From Muribaculaceae bacterium Isolate-037 (Harlan) (lineage in GTDB: Bacteria; Bacteroidota; Bacteroidia; Bacteroidales; Muribaculaceae): a stretch of DNA of 64,000 nt. Position 1 is the stretch's first letter. The number at the start of each line of letters is the position of its first letter. The translations under genes were made by a program, and so were the position numbers. The stretch lies in contig RIAZ01000001.1 of the NCBI GenBank assembly GCA_003762615.1, positions 372,001-436,000 of the forward strand. Reading direction: 5' to 3'. Shown here piece after piece: positions 1 through 8,058 of the stretch. The notes beneath the pieces were generated by a model, which did not search any database, was not told the DNA's origin, and saw nothing but the letters and a program-made list of their open reading frames with translations.

Positions 1-408
1 GCCGATAGCATCCTTGAACGGACCCGTCGGGGAATCTCCCACAGCCACGCCGATTGCCATCGCGCCGGTCAGCTTCGAATGGAGCGGCACATAGAAATAA
101 AACTTCCCGTTACGCTCCACACACTGCGGTGCCCACGCACGGTCATCGCCCCAGCTGAAATCCTCTATCGCAAGCGGTGAACCATGATCTGTCCAGTTGA
201 CCATATCCTTTGTGGAATACACTCTCCACTCCTGCATCCAGAAGAAATCTGCACCATCCTCGTCATGTCCGGTATAGACATAAAGAGTGCCGTCGTGCAC
301 CATAGGTGCCGGATCGGTTGTAAAACACGTCTGTACAAACGGGTTATCTGCCGAAGCACTTAGGATGCACGACAGCATCCCGACTGAAATTATAATCGAT
401 TTTCTCAT
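1..408 (-). CDS. GH43 family glycoside hydrolase, N-terminal part (cut by window edge)
   Basis: The ATG at 408 opens a frame that runs to base 1 without a stop, so only about 136 N-terminal residues are present. A Sec signal peptide ([20 protein letters not shown]) comes first. It is followed by a GH43-type five-blade propeller start: [20 protein letters not shown], with the candidate catalytic base Asp in TTDPAP, then [11 protein letters not shown] and [14 protein letters not shown]43 enzymes remove arabinofuranosyl or xylosyl units; in this locus an arabinofuranosidase or xylosidase acting on arabinoxylan is likely. It is the last visible gene of the xylan operon, 94 bp after the CE1 gene. 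Subfamily and C-terminal modules cannot be judged. Confidence 0.88.
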   Translation of the reverse strand, partial: MRKSIIISVGMLSCILSASADNPFVQTCFTTDPAPMVHDGTLYVYTGHDEDGADFFWMQEWRVYSTKDMVNWTDHGSPLAIEDFSWGDDRAWAPQCVERNGKFYFYVPLHSKLTGAMAIGVAVGDSPTGPFKDAIG

Positions 409-427
409 TCCAAATTATTGTTTTTTA

Positions 428-490
428 GGTCGGGAATCAGAATTATGAGTTATGAAGCATTATCTTCACTCATAACTCCGGCTCCCAACC
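428..490 (-). terminator. intercistronic hairpin between CE1 and GH43 genes
   Basis: An extended imperfect inverted repeat. The outer arms GGTCGGGA and TCCCAACC enclose inner arms around GAGTTATGA and TCATAACTC with a short CATTAT loop. There is no clean T-run on the minus strand, so processing or partial attenuation is as likely as termination. Confidence 0.45.
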
Positions 491-502
491 TATTTATTTG
501 AT

Positions 503-1777
<1,275 letters not shown>

Positions 1778-1792
1778 TTATTTGATTTGGGA

Positions 1793-2956
1793 TTATTTCA
1801 CTGCAATCTTCTTGCCGTTTACGATATAGATTCCGGCAGGAAGGTCATACACCTCTGCCTTGTTGTCTGTATCAAGCACCTTGATGCCCTGGAGATTGAA
1901 TACTACAGTGCGTCCGTTCTCAACGGGAGCGACAGCCTCAACGCCGGAGCTCTTCTCTGTGTAGATAGTAAGATTTGTCAGATAGAAAGTGCCTACATAT
2001 TTACCGAGATTGGCAACCCAACGCATCGGAGGATTGGAAACACCACCCTCCCCTGCATCATAAGGTTCGCAATAGATTGTAACTGCAGACCAATCTGTGG
2101 TAATATTGAACTTATTGAAATCACCACAGCTTGCATAATTCTCCTTTGCCTGTATGCCTGACGTGATTCCTTCAGCAGCATCACCCTTTACATCAAAAGA
2201 GATATAATATTTAGTGCCGGGTACAAATTCATAATCAATTGCCATCTGCACGCTCCAGTCATTTTCTGAAGCCTCCGGATTAGTGAACTGAAGACAAGGC
2301 TTGCCATCCTCATCTACATTATCAAATTTAGCATTTCCGCCCCAGCCTCCGAAGGTCTGTCCGTTGCCGGTGTAATACTGTGCCACGATATCTTTTGCTG
2401 ACGGATCTTCCGTACCGGGATCATCACCTGTAGTATCTTCTGTGTATATTTTCAGATTGGTGAGATAGAATGAACCTACATATTTGCCGAGATTGGCAAG
2501 CCAACGCATCGGAGGATTGGAAATGCCATTCTCTCCTGCGTCAAACGGCTCTCCGTAGATAATGACATGCTTCCAATCTGCGGTGATATCAAAGTTTGTC
2601 AAATTTCCGCAACCTGCATAATTCTCCTTTGCCTGAAATGCAGAAGTTATACCCTCTGCCGGAGTCCCTTTGATATCAAATCCGATATAGTAGGTAGTGC
2701 CCGGCTCAAAATCATAGTCAATTGCCATCTGCACATTCCAATCATACTCGGTAGCCTCCTCATTAGTGAATTTAAGGCACGGTTTTCCGTCCTCGTCCAC
2801 ATTCTCGAATTTGGAGCTTCCGCCCCAGCCACCGAAGGTCTGTCCGTTGCCGGTGTAATACTCAGCGATCACATTTCCCGTTGTCGGAAGATCTGCGGCG
2901 TTTGCCTGCAACGCTACCGCTGCAATTGTCAGGAAAGAAAGTAAAGTTTTTTTCAT
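1793..2956 (-). CDS. secreted protein of two near-identical carbohydrate-binding-like domains with C-terminal sorting-type tail
   Basis: 387 residues with a Sec signal peptide (MKKTLLSFLTIAAVALQANA) and no lipobox. Residues 29-173 and 189-334 are two copies of one domain. Shared strings include YYTGNGQTFGGWGG, NVDEDGKPCL, VQMAIDY and NPPMRW, and the copies differ mainly by conservative changes. They are separated by a Thr/Asp/Gly-rich linker. The beta-rich composition, regular Trp/Tyr and PGTxYYIxFDxKG resemble CBM4/9/22-type xylan-binding sandwiches, but I cannot assign a family. The tail (NLQGIKVLDT, then LPAGIYIVNGKK) resembles type 9 secretion sorting domains. No catalytic motif is visible. 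Being next to a GH10 xylanase suggests a secreted xylan-binding protein. Confidence 0.75.
   Translation of the reverse strand: MKKTLLSFLTIAAVALQANAADLPTTGNVIAEYYTGNGQTFGGWGGSSKFENVDEDGKPCLKFTNEEATEYDWNVQMAIDYDFEPGTTYYIGFDIKGTPAEGITSAFQAKENYAGCGNLTNFDITADWKHVIIYGEPFDAGENGISNPPMRWLANLGKYVGSFYLTNLKIYTEDTTGDDPGTEDPSAKDIVAQYYTGNGQTFGGWGGNAKFDNVDEDGKPCLQFTNPEASENDWSVQMAIDYEFVPGTKYYISFDVKGDAAEGITSGIQAKENYASCGDFNKFNITTDWSAVTIYCEPYDAGEGGVSNPPMRWVANLGKYVGTFYLTNLTIYTEKSSGVEAVAPVENGRTVVFNLQGIKVLDTDNKAEVYDLPAGIYIVNGKKIAVK
1955..2872 (-). repeat. tandem domain duplication within the carbohydrate-binding-like gene
   Basis: Codons 29-173 (2872-2438) and 189-334 (2392-1955) encode the two homologous domains. 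Long stretches are also similar at DNA level, for example around the GGAGGATTGGAAA and CCGAAGGTCTGTCCGTTGCC strings of the two copies. This suggests a recent duplication or ongoing gene conversion. Confidence 0.85.
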
Positions 2957-2987
2957 AAAATAAAAATTTATTGGATTTTAAGTGAAA

Positions 2988-3013
2988 GGGCGGAGGATCC
3001 GACTCCTCCGCCC
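2988..3013 (-). terminator. GC-rich intercistronic hairpin between GH10 and repeat protein genes
   Basis: Perfect 10-bp arms GGGCGGAGGA (2988-2997) and TCCTCCGCCC (3004-3013) with a six-base loop. On the minus strand they are followed by TTTCACTT, a weak T-tract, so partial termination that lowers distal expression is plausible. Confidence 0.6.
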
Positions 3014-3026
3014 CTGTAATTACCAT

Positions 3027-5132
3027 TTACTTACCGGAGAGTCCATCTGCGAAACCGCCATATTCGGGTTTGCGCTGATAGTTCAGATTCCATAGTCCGA
3101 TTGGCTCACCGCCACGCCAGCCTGATTCTGCCGGACTGTCAGTAATTGCCCAGTTGCAGATGCCATACTGCTGGCTGAGAGGAATAATCTCGAAATACTT
3201 CTGAATTATAAACTTATAATAGTCAGCCATAAGTTTATGCTGCTCGAATGTCACATCCTCCGTCTTGATGGTCTGGTTATCAGCATCGGAAATACCCATG
3301 TCAAGCTCCGTGATACGGATAAGTTTACCTGAATCCTTGAGGATATTGAGCATGTTGACCACTGCCTCCTCGTTTCTCTTCTGTGTCTCGGGGTTGAGAC
3401 TGTAAGTTACGTGCATCTGAGAACCGATACCGTCAATCTTAGTGATGCCGTCTGCCTCCCACTTGGCGATCCAATTCACAAGGCTCTTGCATTTGTCATT
3501 GTTGTTATAGGCTGCCTCGAGATTGTAGTCATTGATGAAGAGTTTCAGATCAGACGGATTTGCGCCCTCCTGTGCGGCATAGTGCTCGCGAGCATATTTC
3601 ACTACATTGCGCACATAATTCTCACCGAGATAATCCTGCCAGTAGAAACTGTTTGGATCGGCATTGTCGACACCGTTCTTCAATGGAATATCGCCCCAAG
3701 TGTCCTGAAGAGCTTCGTTGACCACATCCCAAGCCGTGACATAACCACCGGTGGCATCCATCATACCCTTGATCCATCGGCTGAGTTCTGCATCAAGCAC
3801 CTCTGCCTTCTCCTCCGGACTCAACGGCAGCTTATTCATTTTTTCAACTCTGCATACCGTCACTGAACGAACGTCGAGAATCGCCATTGCCGTCTGTGGC
3901 TTGAGAATCATATCATAATTACCACCGGTTATTCCTGAGAATTTAAGTTTGTAGGTGTTTTGTCCGGCTACTACAGGCACAGTCGCCGTAACATTCTGAG
4001 CATCGCCGCCCCAGCCATTCTGCATGGTCAGCTGCACGCCCGAAGCATCCTCGGATGCCGTCATATCAAGATATACCACATAGTCTCCCTCAGTCAACGG
4101 GTTGTCACCACCGGGGAATATGAAGAACTGCGACCAATCGCCGGTAGGAACGAAGTGAATGCATCCGTCGATTACCGGAGGTTCGCAACCCATGGCATGG
4201 AATGGGAAGGGACCATCTGTATAGGTCTGCTTGTTTACTTCTGTCTCAACCTCCATGGCGGGTGCCTCGGAATGGCTCAGTTTTATCCATTCGATCTCAA
4301 GCTTACCGTCATAAGTGCCGGGCTGGAAAACCACAAAACTGCTCTCTGTAGTCACCCCATCGATATCTACGGAACATTCATCCCATTCATCGGTGAACGA
4401 CATCTTCTTCTCCATTGTGGCTCCCCAGTTACCAAACTGAACATTAAGATCACCCGGTTTACTGCCGCGTATCTTTGCAGTGATGGTATAGCTACGTCCG
4501 GGAACGGTCGGAATTTGATCCATCACGAAGAACTGATACCATTCTCCGGGATATTCCGGCACTGTCAGGATACCGCCTACAATCTGAGGCTCATAGCCCA
4601 TAACATAGAACGGGAATTTGGCATCATTGCTGAAATCCTTCTTTGCATCCTCTATAAGAATCTTTTCATTCGGATCCACATCAAGCTCCCTGTCGGCGAT
4701 CAGGCTGTTGAGCCATTTCACGTTCTGTTGTGCGTGCCAGCAGAGAGTGTGTCCGTAGATCTGCATACCGGCTCCTTTGGCTGCCTCCACAAATGCCTCG
4801 ACTGTGCTGAAATCCATATCACCGTTGTCATTCACCACCGATGCATATTTCATGGCATTGCCTGCCGTGATCTGATCATAATTGGAGTTGGCAAGACGAT
4901 ATACGACTCCCTTGTTGATATAATCGCTCGCTGCGATCGCACCGCCCAGCAGAAAGCCGGGGTGTGCCGCGCGATCGATATATTCCTTCAGCGGTGAGTA
5001 GGCATTAAGATACTCATACTCTGCGATCGACTGTGGCTTCTCCACCTGAATGTAGTCAAGAGTGGTGTCGGCACATGCTGTCAGCATAAGTCCGCAGAAT
5101 CCCGCTGCCGCTATTTTATAATATTGTCTCAT
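3027..5132 (-). CDS. GH10 endo-beta-1,4-xylanase lipoprotein with inserted CBM segment
   Basis: 701 residues. A lipoprotein signal ends at LTAC (Cys20), which predicts surface or outer-membrane anchoring. The GH10 barrel starts around residue 45 and reaches the HTLCWH motif (128-133). About 290 residues of beta-rich sequence then interrupt the barrel, in two similar modules (FPFYVMGYEP at 173 and FPFHAMGCEP at 309). The barrel resumes near residue 440 with acid/base Glu473 in WDVVNEAL and nucleophile Glu609 in ITELDMG. Xylan-binding inserts between the same barrel strands are known in Bacteroidota GH10 enzymes. The enzyme should cut the xylan backbone at the cell surface for SusCD import. It follows the surface lipoprotein gene in the operon. 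Confidence 0.95.
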   Translation of the reverse strand: MRQYYKIAAAGFCGLMLTACADTTLDYIQVEKPQSIAEYEYLNAYSPLKEYIDRAAHPGFLLGGAIAASDYINKGVVYRLANSNYDQITAGNAMKYASVVNDNGDMDFSTVEAFVEAAKGAGMQIYGHTLCWHAQQNVKWLNSLIADRELDVDPNEKILIEDAKKDFSNDAKFPFYVMGYEPQIVGGILTVPEYPGEWYQFFVMDQIPTVPGRSYTITAKIRGSKPGDLNVQFGNWGATMEKKMSFTDEWDECSVDIDGVTTESSFVVFQPGTYDGKLEIEWIKLSHSEAPAMEVETEVNKQTYTDGPFPFHAMGCEPPVIDGCIHFVPTGDWSQFFIFPGGDNPLTEGDYVVYLDMTASEDASGVQLTMQNGWGGDAQNVTATVPVVAGQNTYKLKFSGITGGNYDMILKPQTAMAILDVRSVTVCRVEKMNKLPLSPEEKAEVLDAELSRWIKGMMDATGGYVTAWDVVNEALQDTWGDIPLKNGVDNADPNSFYWQDYLGENYVRNVVKYAREHYAAQEGANPSDLKLFINDYNLEAAYNNNDKCKSLVNWIAKWEADGITKIDGIGSQMHVTYSLNPETQKRNEEAVVNMLNILKDSGKLIRITELDMGISDADNQTIKTEDVTFEQHKLMADYYKFIIQKYFEIIPLSQQYGICNWAITDSPAESGWRGGEPIGLWNLNYQRKPEYGGFADGLSGK

Positions 5133-5156
5133 TTCTTAATTCATGGTTGGTTAATG

Positions 5157-5189
5157 GTCTCCGGCGCAACTTCCGGCTGCGCCGGAGAC
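5157..5189 (-). terminator. perfect 12-bp intercistronic hairpin before the GH10 gene
   Basis: Arms GTCTCCGGCGCA (5157-5168) and TGCGCCGGAGAC (5178-5189) pair perfectly around a nine-base loop between the DUF1735-type gene and the xylanase gene. No T-run follows on the minus strand, so an RNA-processing or stabilising stem is more likely than a terminator. Confidence 0.55.
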
Positions 5190-5197
5190 TCAGGTCA

Positions 5198-6271
5198 TTA
5201 TTTCAATACAAATGAGAATTCCTCAAGAGTGTTCTCACGCGCACGCAGACACATCACCTCGTTGGTCTCTACAGTGTAGCTTGCGGTCTCTCCGGTCTGC
5301 TCATTCACCACGTAGTTGATGGTGTACGTGTAGTTGAGTTCCAGGCGGTCGCGATCCTCATCGGCAAACGCTTTCTTCTCGCCGAGACGCTCCCACTTGC
5401 CTGAGCCGGATGCGGTGCAGTCCGGAGTATCTGTTGCCACAGAGCAGTTGCCACTCTCATCGATAGTGAGGATAAGGTCGCAGCTGATGTTCTTCTCCGA
5501 GCCGTTGCCTTCGGCATCGATTGTCGGCACTGAGAAAGTGTGGGTGTAGACCGACTGGGTGAGACTCCTTGTCTTGAGATAGCGCACAGATGCTTTCTCC
5601 CAATATTCAGCATTACGGTCAGACGTGGTGGTAGAGCCTTTATGAGTGGTCTTGTCTGTGCCCTTGCTCAGCCAGCTGCCGTCATACTGATTCTTATATT
5701 TCACTGCATAAAGCACGTAATCCTGGGGAATCACCGACCAGTCGTCGCTTCGCAGACGGTTGGGATCGACAACGCCATCCTTCACCTTACCGCAGAGAAT
5801 GGAATCGGCAGAATTTGTCAAGACCACAGGGATTACATAAGTGACGTCGATCGACTTCGGATCTGCGAAGAAGGCATCAGTAAGATCAAATCTTGCTCCG
5901 CCAAGCACGTTCCCCTTCTTGATCACCATACGGTCGGTGGCAACCGTGTAGTATGACTCCGGCATAGCCTCCACCTTACGTCCGTCGGAGAAATAAAGGT
6001 TGTCGCAAAGCGAATTGTCAATCTTGAAATTCACCGCATGATCAGCCCTGTTCTCATTCACGCCGCCGAGAACAGCCTTGATCTCGAATGCGTGTTCATT
6101 GTCAAGTGTATTGTCGGCATATCTCTCATCGCCGAGAGTGATTGTACGCACCGGGCTTTGGCGAGCGAAATAGATTGTCTGATAGTCGTAGTCAGGGAAA
6201 TCCACATCGCCGTTCTTACATCCTGTGAGCGCAACGCCCAATGCCATTATATAGAAAATCGATTTTTTCAT
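5198..6271 (-). CDS. DUF1735-type surface glycan-binding lipoprotein (SusE-position)
   Basis: 357 residues with lipoprotein signal MKKSIFYIMALGVALTGC (Cys18). The N-terminal half has the DUF1735-like pattern: IYFARQSPVRTITLGDE, a beta-sandwich, then YVIPVVLTNSADSILCGK, the conserved closing strand of that domain. The C-terminal half (about residues 190-357) is a second beta-rich domain of about 150 residues that I do not name. The gene lies 18 bp downstream of susD2, the usual place of SusE/SusF-like surface glycan-binding proteins. A role in holding xylan at the cell surface is inferred from position and lipidation; no enzymatic motif is seen. Confidence 0.8.
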   Translation of the reverse strand: MKKSIFYIMALGVALTGCKNGDVDFPDYDYQTIYFARQSPVRTITLGDERYADNTLDNEHAFEIKAVLGGVNENRADHAVNFKIDNSLCDNLYFSDGRKVEAMPESYYTVATDRMVIKKGNVLGGARFDLTDAFFADPKSIDVTYVIPVVLTNSADSILCGKVKDGVVDPNRLRSDDWSVIPQDYVLYAVKYKNQYDGSWLSKGTDKTTHKGSTTTSDRNAEYWEKASVRYLKTRSLTQSVYTHTFSVPTIDAEGNGSEKNISCDLILTIDESGNCSVATDTPDCTASGSGKWERLGEKKAFADEDRDRLELNYTYTINYVVNEQTGETASYTVETNEVMCLRARENTLEEFSFVLK

Positions 6272-6288
6272 GTCGTATTATTATTTAA

Positions 6289-8058
6289 TTACCATCCGGC
6301 ATTCTGCTGGAGATTGCTGAATTTCAAGGTCTCGGAATAAGGCACCGGACCATAGATCATATAATCCTTATAGTTGCGGGTCTCGACGTCAAACGTGTCA
6401 TACTCGCCGTTGACAAGGCGGATGCCCTTTGCCGTGGTGTTGAGATCAGCCTTCCATCTGCGCAGGTCGTAGAAGCGGAAGCCCTCGAAGCATAGCTCTA
6501 TGCGGCGTTCGTTGCGGATAAGCTCGCGCATCGCCTCCTTGGTCCCCTTGCAGCTCTCAAGATAGGGATCGCCGTTCTCCAGTCCGATGCCGGCACGCTG
6601 GCGGATCTTCTTGATGATGTCGTAGGCAGAGAAGCTGTTGGAGCCGGTGCCTGTCGGACCCCATACCTCATTGGCTGCCTCGGCATAGTTGAGGAAGAAC
6701 TCCGTATAGCGCAGGCGAGCCGTATAATGGTTCTTGTCTACGATGTTGCTCGGATTGCAGTTCACGTCCATGCGGAGATGCTTCTTCATATAGTAGCCCG
6801 TGCGTGTGGAAGTCGATGTCATGTCAAGACCATCGTTTGTCTCCTTGCCGAGAGTATTGATCTCCTTATTGTCGATACCTGCCTTAGCACCGTTGTAAAG
6901 CACATACATCCCAAGACGCGGGTCACGTCCGGCGTATGGATTCTGGGGGTCATATCCGGAGTTGGCTGCATCCGTAATAGGATAGCCGTTTTCCATCGGG
7001 AAGGCATCCACAAGATTCTGGGTAGGATTCATTCTGCCGCTGCCGTAGAGTGTCGGAGGGAAGTTGGTGGTCTCCAGGTCGTGGCTGTTACCCTTCGTGG
7101 TGCGCCAGAGCACTTCATCCGGACATGCACCGTCGACAAGATCATCCATCGCGGGATCGCAATACCAGTTGCCACCTGTCGGGGCCAATTCACGCAGGTT
7201 GCCATTGTAGGATATCACCTTAGCGGCGGCATTAGCTGCCTCTTCCCATGTCACGCCCGATGCGCTGAACGCCGGGCTGGCTGCCATAAGGGTAGCCTTT
7301 GAAAGATATGCCTCTATGATACGTCCGCTGACACGGCCCATGAAGCCCGCTCCAAACACACGCATGATGCTGCCCTGGCTCACGCCCGGATATTTCTGTG
7401 CCACCTCTGAATAATATTCCTCACCATATTCCGTGGGAAGATACTTCATGGCAATATCGAAATCCTTCTTCATCGCGTCGATACACTCTGCAAACGTGTT
7501 GCGTGGCACGTTGAACTCGCTTGAGGCATCCTCCGCAACCTCCACGATGGGTATTCCGAGGAGAGCACCGGCATTATCCACTCCGGAGTGTGCCTGAAGG
7601 AGATAATACATCAGCATGCCGCGAAGAGCATGTGCCTCCCCGAGGAAGCGGTCATGAAAAAGCTTGTTGACCTCCTCATCTGCCGCCCATGTCACTCTCT
7701 CGATGTTGGCAAGGAAGATATTGCAATATTGGATAGCGATGCGGCAGCTTTCCCAACGGTTGACCGGATTGTTGGAAGATGTCCAGTTGCCCGCTGCTAT
7801 ACGGCGCCAGGAATTGCTTGCATCGTTGCTGACAGCGTCGTCTGTTGCCGGATCATTATATGGTATGCCGGTCGGCAGGTAGATATAGATGCCTCCGATA
7901 AGGTTCTCAGCATACGATGAGTTGAGTTCCAGATAATCGAGCGGCAGGTTATTCTCCGGAGCAGGCTCAAACACGTCGTCGCATGATGCGAGCGACCCGG
8001 CGACGAGCACTGCTGCAAGAGCTGTTTTGATTATATTTTTCATGTTGTTTGCTTTCAT
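6289..8058 (-). CDS. susD: SusD/RagB family outer-membrane lipoprotein (SusD2)
   Basis: 589 residues. The lipoprotein signal ends at GSLASC. The ATG at 8058 overlaps the susC2 stop codon by one base (TAATG), which suggests translational coupling. An in-frame ATG at 8043 (MKNIIKTALAAV) is an equally good start. The sequence shows SusD features: NLPLDYLELNSSYAENLIGG near the N-terminus, LLQAHSG and RGMLMYYLL helices, RDPRLGMYVLYNG, ANEVWGPTG, and the C-terminal RNERRIELCFEGFRFYDLRR signature. SusD caps the SusC pore and hands over oligosaccharides. It pairs with the SusC encoded directly upstream. Confidence 0.95.
   Translation of the reverse strand: MKANNMKNIIKTALAAVLVAGSLASCDDVFEPAPENNLPLDYLELNSSYAENLIGGIYIYLPTGIPYNDPATDDAVSNDASNSWRRIAAGNWTSSNNPVNRWESCRIAIQYCNIFLANIERVTWAADEEVNKLFHDRFLGEAHALRGMLMYYLLQAHSGVDNAGALLGIPIVEVAEDASSEFNVPRNTFAECIDAMKKDFDIAMKYLPTEYGEEYYSEVAQKYPGVSQGSIMRVFGAGFMGRVSGRIIEAYLSKATLMAASPAFSASGVTWEEAANAAAKVISYNGNLRELAPTGGNWYCDPAMDDLVDGACPDEVLWRTTKGNSHDLETTNFPPTLYGSGRMNPTQNLVDAFPMENGYPITDAANSGYDPQNPYAGRDPRLGMYVLYNGAKAGIDNKEINTLGKETNDGLDMTSTSTRTGYYMKKHLRMDVNCNPSNIVDKNHYTARLRYTEFFLNYAEAANEVWGPTGTGSNSFSAYDIIKKIRQRAGIGLENGDPYLESCKGTKEAMRELIRNERRIELCFEGFRFYDLRRWKADLNTTAKGIRLVNGEYDTFDVETRNYKDYMIYGPVPYSETLKFSNLQQNAGW

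Noticed and set aside
3960-4997. 345-codon plus-strand frame
   Set aside because: Antisense to the GH10 gene, no domain, no promoter.
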